Positions 16,987 to 25,251 are shown, counted from the first letter of the stretch. The stretch is 31,818 nt of DNA from Gemmatimonadota bacterium (GCA_020348925.1 CP070758.1:3745047-3776864), one strand, 5' to 3'. Notes: generated by a model from the sequence alone, not told the origin. Made by a program: numbers and translations.

Positions 16987-17361
16987 ATGAGAGAAGACGA
17001 GGAAAAGGGAACTGTCAAAAGACAGGAAACTCTGAGCATTTTTAAAATTAAGATTCTGATTCATAATCTCAATCGTAAAAAAGAGAAGAAGTTCACCGAA
17101 CTTGGAAGGAGAGTCTACGATCTCATTCAGAAGAAAGTTCCCCAGATCTTAGGAGATGATGCCATTAAAAGACTGCTTGAGGAAGTTCGAGGAATTGAGA
17201 GGGGGATCGAAAAGGCTGAACGCCAGATTGGGAGCATCCGAACAAAAGTGCACGAGGAGAACAAAAAGCCTGAGATTCTTTTTGACGAAAAAGGAAAGCA
17301 TGGGAATGGCAGCAACGATACTGGATTACATTTGATGAGTAGAAACCCGGATTCATTATGA
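16987..17361 (+). CDS. Small coiled-coil protein coupled to the permease
   Basis: A 124-residue, charged, largely helical protein (for example KFTELGRRVYDLIQKK and a heptad-like stretch RGIERGIEKAERQIG), with no leader or membrane segment. A strong GGAAGGGAG site sits 7 nt before the ATG at 16987. Its TGA overlaps the ATG of the downstream APC-EIIA permease (ATGA), and the permease has no Shine-Dalgarno of its own, so the two are probably translated in a coupled way. I do not recognise the family; a cytosolic accessory subunit of the permease is an inference from coupling only. Confidence 0.75.
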   Translation: MREDEEKGTVKRQETLSIFKIKILIHNLNRKKEKKFTELGRRVYDLIQKKVPQILGDDAIKRLLEEVRGIERGIEKAERQIGSIRTKVHEENKKPEILFDEKGKHGNGSNDTGLHLMSRNPDSL

Positions 17362-19187
17362 AACTAAGAAGAAAACTCAATTTCCTCCACGTATTCAGCA
17401 TTTGCTCAGGCGCCATGTTTTCGGGATTATTTATTCTTCCCGGATTGGCCTATGCTCAGGCGGGGCCGGCTCTTCTTTTCTCTTACTTCTTGGCTTCCCT
17501 GTTGGCCCTGACAGGGATGCTGAGCCAGGCAGAACTCGCCTCAGCTATGCCCAGAGCGGGCGGGACATATTTTTACGTGACTCGGAGCATGGGGCCTGGA
17601 GTCGGTTCTGTTTACGGACAGATAACATGGTTCTCCTTAGCATTGAAGAGTGCCTACGAATTCTTCTTCATTGCCACAATTGTAGCAATCATATCCAATC
17701 TCAATCCGCACCTCGTAGCCGCACTACTCTGTCTGAGTTTTCTGGTTGTGAATATTATCGGAATCAAGGAGGCGGGAAACCTGCAGACTGTACTGGTGAT
17801 GAGCTTGCTGGCGGCACTTCTCTTTTACATCTTTCGAGGTCTGCCGAAGGTCGATTTGCGTAACATGCAGCCTTTCATACCCTACGGCTGGTCCTCAATA
17901 TTTTCAACCGCCGGTTTCATTTTCATATCCTACGGTGGTCTGCTGAAAGTTGCCAGTATGGGCGAGGAGGTGAGGGAACCGGGTCGTGTTTTGCCCTGGG
18001 GTATGATTCTTTCGTTCATTGTAGTCACTCTGTGCTATCTTACCATTGTCTTTGTAACCATCGGGACACTTGGCGGTGCGAAGCTTGACGGCTCCCTCAA
18101 TCCAATTTCCGACGGCGCTCGAGTATTTCTTGGTTCTGGGGGGTCGATTCTGTTCGGTATTGCCGGGATTTTAGCCGTGGCGTCGGCTGCCAACACGGGT
18201 ATTATGTCAGGTTCCAGGTATCCGCTGGCGCTGGCTCGAGATGATATGCTACCCAACTTTTTCGGCCGTATCAATCAACGGTTCGGAACACCCTATATCT
18301 CCATTCTCATTACAGGGACTGTTGTCATTGCCGCCATGTTTCTCCCGCTCCATGTTTTAGTCAAAGCGGCCTCAAGCGTTTTGATCCTGACATATATATT
18401 TACAGGTTTGGCTGTCGTGATCCTACGAGAGGGTCGACTTCAAAACTACCGGCCCCCTTTCCGAGCCCCTTTGTATCCCTGGATTCAAATCGTGGGGACG
18501 ATCGGATTTCTGATCCTCCTTTATGAAATCGGTCGGGAAGCGCTGTTGTCAAGCATCATACTTATTGTGGGAGGATTCCTCGTCTACTGGTTTTACGGAC
18601 GCATACGATCATACCGGGAATACGCCTTGCTTCATCTTATCGAAAGGATTACGGCGAAAGATCTGACCCAACATTCCCTCGAGGCCGAGTTGAAAGAGAT
18701 CATTAGGGAACGCGATGATATGCTCATGGATCGTTTTGATCATCTCATTGAGGAGAGCCATATTCTCGATATTGATCATACTGTTGACGCTGATGAATTT
18801 TTCAGAATGGCTTCCCGAATAATAGCTGAAAGATTGAAAGCCGATCCGGAGACGCTCTTCAAATTGTTTGTCGAAAGGGAAGGGGAAAGTTCAACGGTTA
18901 TAAATCCGTATCTCGCTATTCCTCACATCATTGTGGAAGGTGAGAAGACATTCGACATTCTTCTCGTCCGATGCAGGGAGGGGATATCCTTCTCAGATGA
19001 AGCACCTGGCGTGCACGCGGTATTCCTTTTGGTGGGTAGTCGTGACGAAAGACCCTTTCATTTGCGCGCCTTAGCGGCCATCGCCCAGATTGTCCAAGAT
19101 TCATCTTTCGATAAAAGATGGATGGCAGCTCGCAGTGAGGAAGTGTTGCGTGACATTATTCTTCTGGGTGCAAGGATGAGACATTGA
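17358..19187 (+). CDS. APC-superfamily permease fused to a PTS EIIA (IIA-Ntr/Fru-like) domain
   Basis: A 609-residue fusion. Residues 1-415 form a 12-helix APC amino-acid permease: an N-terminal SGAMFSGLFILPG segment like the substrate-binding GxxxGxGIF region, AMPRAGGTYFY in helix 2-3, and SANTGIMSGSRYPLALARD in the second half. After a basic helix and linker, residues about 455-605 match the PTS EIIA-2 fold, with the phospho-acceptor context LAIPHI (His523) and RPFHLRALA. IIA-Ntr-type domains are phosphorylated by NPr/EI and regulate partners, so transport may be gated by phosphotransfer. It is translationally coupled to the coiled-coil gene upstream. Substrate unknown. Confidence 0.88.
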   Translation: MKLRRKLNFLHVFSICSGAMFSGLFILPGLAYAQAGPALLFSYFLASLLALTGMLSQAELASAMPRAGGTYFYVTRSMGPGVGSVYGQITWFSLALKSAYEFFFIATIVAIISNLNPHLVAALLCLSFLVVNIIGIKEAGNLQTVLVMSLLAALLFYIFRGLPKVDLRNMQPFIPYGWSSIFSTAGFIFISYGGLLKVASMGEEVREPGRVLPWGMILSFIVVTLCYLTIVFVTIGTLGGAKLDGSLNPISDGARVFLGSGGSILFGIAGILAVASAANTGIMSGSRYPLALARDDMLPNFFGRINQRFGTPYISILITGTVVIAAMFLPLHVLVKAASSVLILTYIFTGLAVVILREGRLQNYRPPFRAPLYPWIQIVGTIGFLILLYEIGREALLSSIILIVGGFLVYWFYGRIRSYREYALLHLIERITAKDLTQHSLEAELKEIIRERDDMLMDRFDHLIEESHILDIDHTVDADEFFRMASRIIAERLKADPETLFKLFVEREGESSTVINPYLAIPHIIVEGEKTFDILLVRCREGISFSDEAPGVHAVFLLVGSRDERPFHLRALAAIAQIVQDSSFDKRWMAARSEEVLRDIILLGARMRH

Positions 19188-19249
19188 TTTCGGTGTCCTC
19201 GGTCTTCTCCCAGTGGAATCACATAAGTTATTCATAGATAGTTCAAAGG

Positions 19250-19277
19250 TTTGGCGGCTCTTTCCTCGATTTGGCGG
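19250..19277. promoter_or_regulatory. Direct repeats TTTGGCGG, 20 bp apart
   Basis: Two identical octamers (19250-19257 and 19270-19277) occur with a 20-bp period, about two helical turns, in the 228-bp gap before the second permease. The layout suits tandem regulator binding, but no regulator is known. An AT-rich stretch (ATTATATTTAATC) follows. Confidence 0.35.
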
Positions 19278-19328
19278 TACTCTGACATTATATTTAATCA
19301 GAATAGACAAAGGTGTTCGCGGGAGAAG

Positions 19329-19406
19329 ATGCTGGATTTGAAACAACTCTGTGTGCGGATGATTCAGGAAAGTTTCCAGGGCACCTTGTCTGCACAACAG
19401 TCATAG
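19329..19406 (+). CDS. Possible 25-codon leader ORF before the RCK permease
   Basis: ATG with GGGAG just upstream opens MLDLKQLCVRMIQESFQGTL plus five residues, ending in TAG 9 nt before the permease ATG at 19416 and in the same frame. The permease start itself has no Shine-Dalgarno. This short frame could therefore deliver ribosomes to it by reinitiation. It may also be chance. Confidence 0.3.
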   Translation: MLDLKQLCVRMIQESFQGTLSAQQS

Positions 19407-19415
19407 CGTACACAT

Positions 19416-19874
19416 ATGGGAGAACAAGTAACATTCAAACGCAACATCGGATTGTTTATGGCCGTGATGATCGGCATTGGCGCCATGATGGGACCGGGTA
19501 TATTTACCCTGCCCGGCGAATTGGCTCATATGGTCGGACCACTCGGCATTTTTGTCTATTTGGTTATGGGGCTCATCACCGTATTTACGGCCCTGAACTA
19601 CAGCGAGCTCGGCGCCGCCATCCCCCTTGCCGGTGGGGGATACTCCTTCACCAGCCGTACACTTCCCAAATCAGTGGCATTCTTCACAGGCTGGTTTTTC
19701 TGGATCGGCAATACTCTCGCCTGTTCTATGTATGTCATTATCTTTGCTCTCACTATCCGGGCTTATTTCTGGCCCGATGTAAGCGTCCCTCTTTTGGCTC
19801 TTCTCACAACGCTCGTATTTACGGCTGTCAACTTCAGAGGGATTTCTGAATCGATAAAAGTTATAACCTCATGA
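19416..19874 (+). CDS. APC permease, N-terminal part (split by a frame change)
   Basis: 152 residues covering the first four or five membrane helices of an APC amino-acid transporter. The family motif GIGAMMGPGIFTLPG lies at the substrate-site first helix, followed by NYSELGAAIPLAGGGYSF. It stops at TGA 19872-19874, right where a normal permease would continue, and the next frame begins at the overlapping ATG (19871). Joined residue by residue (...SIKVITS + MNLVELAIL...), the two frames give an ordinary APC sequence without gap or duplication. It is either a sequencing or genomic single-base loss, or a genuinely two-part permease with coupled translation. Confidence 0.8.
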   Translation: MGEQVTFKRNIGLFMAVMIGIGAMMGPGIFTLPGELAHMVGPLGIFVYLVMGLITVFTALNYSELGAAIPLAGGGYSFTSRTLPKSVAFFTGWFFWIGNTLACSMYVIIFALTIRAYFWPDVSVPLLALLTTLVFTAVNFRGISESIKVITS

Positions 19875-21463
19875 ATCTCGTGGAGCTTGCGATACTCGTC
19901 GGAGTTGCACTGTTGGGGCTCTTTCAGGTCGAGCCTGTAAACCTCAAACCCATGGCCCCTTTGGGATATGAGCAGTTCGTACCTGCCATGGCTCTCATAT
20001 ACATTTCTTATGTTGGTTTCGAATTAATCACTGTGGCCGCCGAGGAGATAATTAATCCGGGGAAGACTATCCCCAGAGCCATCCTCAGCACGTTAGGGGT
20101 AGGTGTGACTGTCTACGTGTTTGTTGTGTGGGTTATGATGGGAGCTGTCAACTATGAAGACCTCGCCCGGAGTGATGTGCCTTTCATATTTACCGCCGAT
20201 CGACTCTTCGGAGCCTGGGGACGCTGGGCCGCCATTGTGGCTACCGTCATGGCCAGTCTCTCGGCCTTGAGTGTAACATTGGGGGCCAGTGCACGGGTTT
20301 TGTATGCCCTGGGTCGGGATGGACATTTCCCCCTTTTTTTCGCGCGGCTTCATCGCCACTATCGCACACCACACGTAGCCCTTTTCGTATGCGCCCTTGT
20401 TGTCATTCTATTCAGTGCATCAGGAATCGTGAAATTTGTTGCCTCGGTAAGTGATTTCGGCTACTTGATGGGGCTCGGTATTGTCAACTACGCCGTGATA
20501 TCACTCCACAAGCGTATGCCAAACTTACGGCGTCCCTTTAAGGTGATTCTGTTTCCATTTATTCCGATATTGGGAATTCTTTCCTGCTGGCTTTTCGTGC
20601 CCGCTCTGGAGACGAGAAGCTTTCTCCTGGGTGGTGTGCTCACTTTCGCAGGTGGAGGTATCCACCTCATCCGCCCGACCAATCGAGCTGAGATTCGGAG
20701 AACACGGGAAATTCTTTCAGCGATCAAAGTGTTCATTCTTTTAAAACGGAGGAAACGGATGCGTGTGCTCATAATTGACGGAGGAAAACAGGCTCAAAAT
20801 ATCGCCAATCGACTTTTAGCCAAGGATGAATTTCGACTGATGTTTCGTTCGTCAGAACATCAAATCACGTTCATCGAGGAGGATGATGTCCGGTGCAAAG
20901 AGCTGGAACAGCGTTTCAATGTTCCGATATATCAGGGTGATGGTACCAAGAGGGAGCTGCTCGAGCAGGTGGGATTGGATAATATCGATGTCGCCATTGC
21001 GGCCTCAAACGATGACGGTCGCAATGTGATTGTCGCGCTTCAGGCGAAACAACTTGGATTGAGTCAGGTTATTGCCATCGTTCAGGATCCCGATTATGTA
21101 CCTCTTCTTGAGGAGAATGGTGTCGTTGCCATCAGTGCACCGTGGGCCACTGCGACGATGGTGGAAAACTATTTAGATCGGCCCGGTGTCGCTGAACTCT
21201 TTGAGATAGGGACAGGTGAAGCCAGTCTTGTTGGCGTTTTTGTGCCGGAAAAATCTCGAGTGGTTGGAAATCTTATCAGGGAAATTGAGATTCCAACTGA
21301 GTGTGTTGTGGCAGCCATTATCAGGGAAAAGCGATTTGTTGTCCCCCGTGGTGACACAAAAATAGAGGTCGGCGACCATGTTGTCTTTGTAGGACCCGCC
21401 TCTGCCATCAAGAGGGCACAGGATATTTTCATGTTTAAGAAACAGTCAACAGGAATTCCTTAA
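19871..21463 (+). CDS. APC permease, C-terminal part, fused to an RCK (TrkA-N/TrkA-C) module
   Basis: 530 residues. Residues 1-280 hold the remaining permease helices (YVGFELITVAAEEIINP, SLSALSVTLGASARVLYALGRDG). Residues about 297-430 form an RCK/TrkA-N Rossmann domain beginning MRVLIIDGGKQAQNIA, with the acidic strand-2 end (FIEEDD) and GDGTKRELLEQVG. Residues about 450-525 form a TrkA-C (RCK-C) domain. The glycine-rich loop reads GGKQAQ rather than GxGxxG, so nucleotide binding may be altered. RCK domains gate K+ channels and transporters on binding NAD(H), ATP or c-di-AMP. ATGA overlap couples it to the first half. An internal start at 20759 could yield the RCK part alone. Confidence 0.85.
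   Translation: MNLVELAILVGVALLGLFQVEPVNLKPMAPLGYEQFVPAMALIYISYVGFELITVAAEEIINPGKTIPRAILSTLGVGVTVYVFVVWVMMGAVNYEDLARSDVPFIFTADRLFGAWGRWAAIVATVMASLSALSVTLGASARVLYALGRDGHFPLFFARLHRHYRTPHVALFVCALVVILFSASGIVKFVASVSDFGYLMGLGIVNYAVISLHKRMPNLRRPFKVILFPFIPILGILSCWLFVPALETRSFLLGGVLTFAGGGIHLIRPTNRAEIRRTREILSAIKVFILLKRRKRMRVLIIDGGKQAQNIANRLLAKDEFRLMFRSSEHQITFIEEDDVRCKELEQRFNVPIYQGDGTKRELLEQVGLDNIDVAIAASNDDGRNVIVALQAKQLGLSQVIAIVQDPDYVPLLEENGVVAISAPWATATMVENYLDRPGVAELFEIGTGEASLVGVFVPEKSRVVGNLIREIEIPTECVVAAIIREKRFVVPRGDTKIEVGDHVVFVGPASAIKRAQDIFMFKKQSTGIP
20748..20761 (+). promoter_or_regulatory. Internal ribosome-binding site and start within the permease-RCK gene
   Basis: GGAGG (20748-20752), 6 nt, then ATG (20759-20761) in the reading frame of the gene and exactly at the first residue of the RCK domain. 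This could make a separate 234-residue TrkA-like protein ending at 21463, close to the size of stand-alone KtrA-type subunits. Confidence 0.5.
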
Positions 21464-21585
21464 ATAATATGGGATCTCGACGGGAATCAATATCAGAGTG
21501 GCCCCATTATCTGAAAGGCATATGTTTCAGTCATCGCGAAGATCAGGATGAGCTGTCCATGACAGGTGGTAGTTCTATCTAAAAA

Positions 21586-22647
21586 ATGACTGAGGGAAAG
21601 GTTACAAGAACAATGCCCATGATAAAAGACAAATTAGCTAAACTCGATACATTACTCAGGAAATGCGATATTCTTTTGACACTCTTGCACGATTATCCAG
21701 ATCCCGATGCGTTAGCCAGTGCGTTTGTTCTCTCGCATTTGGTGAGCAAGCGATACGGTTCTCAGACGCATATCGCCTATGGAGGAGTCGTTACTCGAGC
21801 AGAAAATAGGGCTATGGTTCAGCAGCTCAAGATGAAATTGATCCATGTCGATGAGATTGCTTGGGAACACTATCCCCATATCGCCATGGTCGATACGCAA
21901 CCGGCCTTTAACAATCATAGTCTTCCCAGGGATATCAAGCCGACCATTGTTATCGACCATCACGGAAAGAGAAAAGGTTTCGAAGTCGCTTTCTTTGATA
22001 TACGCACAGAATATGGCGCATGTGCGACAATGCTCCTGGAATATTTGGAAGCCGCAGGTTTAAGTGTTACGGTTGATATCGCAACTGCAGTCGCTTATGC
22101 TATCCGGAGTGAGACACAGGAGCTGGGGCGAGAAGCCTCAGCGTCGGACATAAGCACGTATTTGGCCGTCTACCCAAAAGCCAACATAAGGAAATTGGCA
22201 CGAATCGTTAAGCCTCTATTACCAAAGTCCTACTTTGTCCTGTTGGAAAGATCCCTGCGAAAGGCGAAGGTATTTCGCCATCTCACACATGTACATCTTG
22301 GGAAGGTAAAGTCTCCGGAATTTGTTTCACAATTTGCGGATTTGCTTTTGCGGCACGAGCGCATTGGCTGGTCTCTTGCCACCGGACGGTTCAAAGGAAA
22401 ATTGTTCGTTTCGATGCGCTGCAGCGATCCTCATGCAAAGGCGGGAAATATATTGAAGCAGATAGTTGGCACTTTGGGTTCTGCTGGTGGTCATGCCATG
22501 ATGGCTGGGGGGCAAATCTTTTTTGATGAATACAAGTATAAGAATTGGCAACAATTGGAAGACATGGTTATTGTTCGGTTTTTACGAAAACTCGGAATGT
22601 CTGAAACGACTGAATGGAAGTCGATGCTGTTGAGAAATGGTATGTAA
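21586..22647 (+). CDS. DHH-family phosphoesterase (NrnA/RecJ-like)
   Basis: A 353-residue protein with an N-terminal DHH domain. Motif I is HDYPDPDALAS (H35, D39, D41), followed by MVDTQPAF (D103) and VIDHHGKR (D124-H125-H126). The position usually filled by the Asp of SDT reads RSETQELG (Glu176). A C-terminal DHHA1-like part ends in SAGGHAMMAGG (300-309). Such proteins cleave short RNAs, pAp or cyclic-dinucleotide breakdown products with Mn2+. A substrate in the c-di-AMP/pApA group would fit the RCK neighbour, but this is inference. ATG 21613 (after GAGGGAAAGG) is an alternative start. The gene follows the permease by 122 bp. Confidence 0.87.
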   Translation: MTEGKVTRTMPMIKDKLAKLDTLLRKCDILLTLLHDYPDPDALASAFVLSHLVSKRYGSQTHIAYGGVVTRAENRAMVQQLKMKLIHVDEIAWEHYPHIAMVDTQPAFNNHSLPRDIKPTIVIDHHGKRKGFEVAFFDIRTEYGACATMLLEYLEAAGLSVTVDIATAVAYAIRSETQELGREASASDISTYLAVYPKANIRKLARIVKPLLPKSYFVLLERSLRKAKVFRHLTHVHLGKVKSPEFVSQFADLLLRHERIGWSLATGRFKGKLFVSMRCSDPHAKAGNILKQIVGTLGSAGGHAMMAGGQIFFDEYKYKNWQQLEDMVIVRFLRKLGMSETTEWKSMLLRNGM

Positions 22648-23032
22648 CACATTATGTTTTATGAGGATAGTACTGTGAGAGAGGCAATCTGAAAGATGCT
22701 GTCTCGTGTTCCCTGCAGGATTGCATGAAGCACCGTGGGTGTTTTATTGAAATCTGTTCCGCTCACATGCTTAAGATTTCCGTGAGAGGTGTATCGAAAA
22801 AATCGACGGAAGAACACTGTTATGTAAAAAATTGATTGATAGGATCAATTAAAAGTGTTATTATTTATGTGAGTTAAGTGAAGCCTGTGAGGTATGGTGC
22901 AAAAAATGTGCTGGGCGGAATGCGGAATGGTGACACATGATGTTTCTTGACATGTGAGACCGTTGCATCCGGTTTCTTAAATGATGGAATTGGCACGTGT
23001 CCATAATTTTAGATACTGTCTGAGATTTCGTA
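22648..23032. other. Intergenic region and leader of the PLP/DUF1611 operon
   Basis: 385 bp without a recognisable gene. It contains a good promoter (22836-22864) and then a leader of about 160 nt carrying a CACATG...CATGTG hairpin (22934-22956). An AATTGAT...ATCAATT inverted repeat (22830-22850) overlaps the -35 element and could be an operator. The TGGCACG at 22991 lacks a matching -12 element. I do not recognise a riboswitch. Confidence 0.5.
22836..22864 (+). promoter_or_regulatory. Sigma-70-type promoter for the 23-28.8 kb operon
   Basis: TTGATA (22836-22841), 17-nt spacer, TATTAT (22859-22864); each hexamer matches consensus at 5 of 6 positions. A 7-bp inverted repeat AATTGAT/ATCAATT overlaps the -35, which suggests repression by a dimeric factor. 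Transcription would begin near 22871. Confidence 0.6.
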
Positions 23033-24172
23033 ATGTTTCATCGAGGCTCAAAAGAAGACGCTTCCATAAAGAGGAATACCATTAATACGCCTGACAGTGG
23101 ATTTGGTCTTAACCTCCTGGATGGTGCGACGTCCGAAGTGCTGCGTCTGCCACCTGAGCTGGAGACACAGAAGAAAGTCGCCGCAGATGTGAACCGTCCT
23201 TTGGAAGAACGCATCGAGGCTTTCGAGGACATCATGGATTCCGAGGTGGGCGATACAACCATGTCACGGGCGCGCAATATTGAGCGGGAGGTGGGATTCC
23301 GACAAATCTATGTCAAGTTTGAGGGGGGAAATCCCACTGGTACACAGAAGGATCGCATCTCCTTCGCCCAAGCCATGGATGCCATGCGGCGGGGATTCGA
23401 CACCGTCACCACAGCAACGTGTGGTAATTATGGCGTTGCCGTGGCCCTGGCTGCTTCGTTGGCCGGCTTGAAGTGCATTATCTATATTCCGGAAACATAT
23501 CATACCAAGCGTGTCAAAGAGATGACCGATTTTGGTGCGGAAATCGTACGGGTGCCGGGCGATTATGAACAGGCGGTGGTCGTCTCCAGAAAACGGGCCG
23601 AGCGGAATGAGATATACGATGCCAATCCCGGGGGGGCCAATACAATCCAGCAAATGAGGGCCTACGGTGAGATCGCCTATGAAATCTACGATGAACTCAG
23701 GGATGCTCCGGCCACGGTTGCTGTCCCGGTCTCCAACGGGACGACACTGGCTGGAATTTTCAAGGGCTTTCAAAGCCTGTATCGTCGCGGAAGAATCTCC
23801 AGAATTCCCAAGATTATTGCCGGTTCCTCGTTCGGGAAAAATCCCATCATTCAGGCCTTTTTGAAGAATTCGTCCCAGTGTGACGATCTCGATCCCCAGC
23901 ACATTCACGAGACGGCCATAAATGAGCCATTGATCAACTGGCACTCCTTTGACGGAAATCATGCTCTGGAAGCCATCAGAGGATCCCGAGGTTGGGCGGC
24001 CTATGCCAGCGATAAGAACATGTTGCTCTACTCGAAGTTGATTCGGGAGCGGGAAGGCTTGAGCGTGCTTCCTGCCTCCACGGCCGGCCTGATTGCTCTC
24101 CTGGATCATCACCAGAAGGAACCGCTCACCAGTGATCGCTATGTGGTTATTCTTACAGGGAGAAAAACGTGA
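23033..24172 (+). CDS. Threonine-synthase-like PLP-dependent enzyme (fold type II)
   Basis: A 379-residue fold-type-II PLP enzyme. The cofactor lysine is in GGNPTGTQKDR (Lys106; threonine synthase has NPTGSFKDR), the phosphate/substrate loop is TATCGNYGVAVALAA, and the region PVSNGTTLAGIFKGF lies near the PLP phosphate. The relatives nearest by eye are threonine and cysteate synthases, which do beta/gamma-replacement or elimination on phospho- or acyl-amino acids. Position 1 of a tight operon (GTGA overlap with the next gene) suggests it makes or consumes an amino acid used by the following enzymes. No classical threonine operon partners (thrA, thrB) are nearby, so a specialised role is likely. 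No Shine-Dalgarno precedes ATG 23033. Confidence 0.85.
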   Translation: MFHRGSKEDASIKRNTINTPDSGFGLNLLDGATSEVLRLPPELETQKKVAADVNRPLEERIEAFEDIMDSEVGDTTMSRARNIEREVGFRQIYVKFEGGNPTGTQKDRISFAQAMDAMRRGFDTVTTATCGNYGVAVALAASLAGLKCIIYIPETYHTKRVKEMTDFGAEIVRVPGDYEQAVVVSRKRAERNEIYDANPGGANTIQQMRAYGEIAYEIYDELRDAPATVAVPVSNGTTLAGIFKGFQSLYRRGRISRIPKIIAGSSFGKNPIIQAFLKNSSQCDDLDPQHIHETAINEPLINWHSFDGNHALEAIRGSRGWAAYASDKNMLLYSKLIREREGLSVLPASTAGLIALLDHHQKEPLTSDRYVVILTGRKT

Positions 24173-25251
24173 GCACCTTTCCGGAAGGGTATGCCATTGT
24201 GTACTGCCATGGAGCTTTTGGGACCCCGAATGGTAAAACGGCCCACGGTTTGGTGAGAAGGACGTATCGATACAACGTTCTGTCCGTTATCGATTCCCGA
24301 TATGCCGGTCAAGATGCCGGCTTCGTTTTAGATGGCATGAGTAAGAATGTGCCGATAGTTGAGGATGTCCAGACAGCAGTGGCTGCGTCGAGGTCGGGAA
24401 CAACTCCGGCAACCCACTTCGTCATCGGACTGGCCCCGGATGGCGGGCGGCTGAGTCCCGAGGCCAGGGACGATGTGAAGGAGGCGATAGGGCTTGGCCT
24501 GAACGTGGATTGTGGACTGCACGATTTTCTCTCCGAGGATCCTGAACTATCGGGCCTGGCGTCGGCCTGCGGCGTCCGGTTGCGCGACGTCCGCAAACCG
24601 CCGCCTCGAAGCGAGCTGCACTTTTTCAGCGGGAAAATTGAGCAGGTTGACTCGTTGAAGATCGCCATGTTAGGGACTGATTCCGCCGTGGGCAAACGGA
24701 CGACGGCCTGGATCCTCGTAGAGGCCCTCAGGGCTGCCGGTCACACTGCCGAGATGATCGGCACGGGCCAGACGGCCTGGATGCAGGGGGTTCGATACGG
24801 CCTCATCCTGGATTCGCTCGTCAACGATTTCGTGGCCGGCGAGATCGAACATGCCGTCTGGTCGGCCTGGCGTGACGTCCACCCTGACGTCATTATGATC
24901 GAAGGACAGGGCAGCCTCATGAATCCGGCCTATCCCGGTGGTTACGAAATTCTGGCAGCCGGTCGCCCGGATGCGGTCATTCTCCAGCATGCGCCGGCGA
25001 GAAAGGAGTACGACGGATTTCCAGGGTATCAAATTCATCCTCTGCACAAGCAGATCGAAGCCATCGAGCTCGTTTCGGGGAAGCCGGTAATAGCGATTAC
25101 GATCAATCACGAGAACCTCTCCAAGGAAGAGATCCCGGCTGTGTGTGAGAGGATACAGACAGAGACCGGATTGCCAACGTCCGATGTCCTGAAGTATGGA
25201 GCCGACGAGATTGTGTCCTCCATTCTTACCTATTTGAAAAAAGGATTGTAG
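24169..25251 (+). CDS. DUF1611 P-loop protein (DgcN / D-glutamate N-acetyltransferase family)
   Basis: A 360-residue protein with the DUF1611 layout. An N-terminal Rossmann-like part (about 1-145) contains VIDSRYAGQDAG. A C-terminal P-loop NTPase-like domain carries GTDSAVGKRT (169-178) and IEGQGSLMNPAYPGG (244-258). Members of this family were characterised as DgcN, which N-acetylates D-glutamate so that DgcA (an enolase-superfamily racemase) can convert it. An enolase-superfamily epimerase is encoded two genes downstream here. Start is GTG 24169 overlapping the previous TGA, with GGGAG 6 nt upstream. Family call is firm, the enzymatic call is by homology. Confidence 0.85.
   Translation: MSTFPEGYAIVYCHGAFGTPNGKTAHGLVRRTYRYNVLSVIDSRYAGQDAGFVLDGMSKNVPIVEDVQTAVAASRSGTTPATHFVIGLAPDGGRLSPEARDDVKEAIGLGLNVDCGLHDFLSEDPELSGLASACGVRLRDVRKPPPRSELHFFSGKIEQVDSLKIAMLGTDSAVGKRTTAWILVEALRAAGHTAEMIGTGQTAWMQGVRYGLILDSLVNDFVAGEIEHAVWSAWRDVHPDVIMIEGQGSLMNPAYPGGYEILAAGRPDAVILQHAPARKEYDGFPGYQIHPLHKQIEAIELVSGKPVIAITINHENLSKEEIPAVCERIQTETGLPTSDVLKYGADEIVSSILTYLKKGL

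Noticed and set aside
19855-19875. Programmed -1 frameshift joining the two permease halves
   Set aside because: The codons before the stop (ATA AAA GTT ATA ACC TCA) do not form an X XXY YYZ slippery heptamer. Reinitiation at ATGA or a base error explains the split better.
22991-23007. TGGCACG as a sigma-54 -24 element
   Set aside because: The -24 half is perfect, but 4 nt later the sequence is CATAA instead of TTGCA, so there is no -12 element.
23264-24112. Minus-strand open frame of 282 codons
   Set aside because: Shadow of the PLP-enzyme gene, which has the correct PLP-lysine motif on the plus strand.
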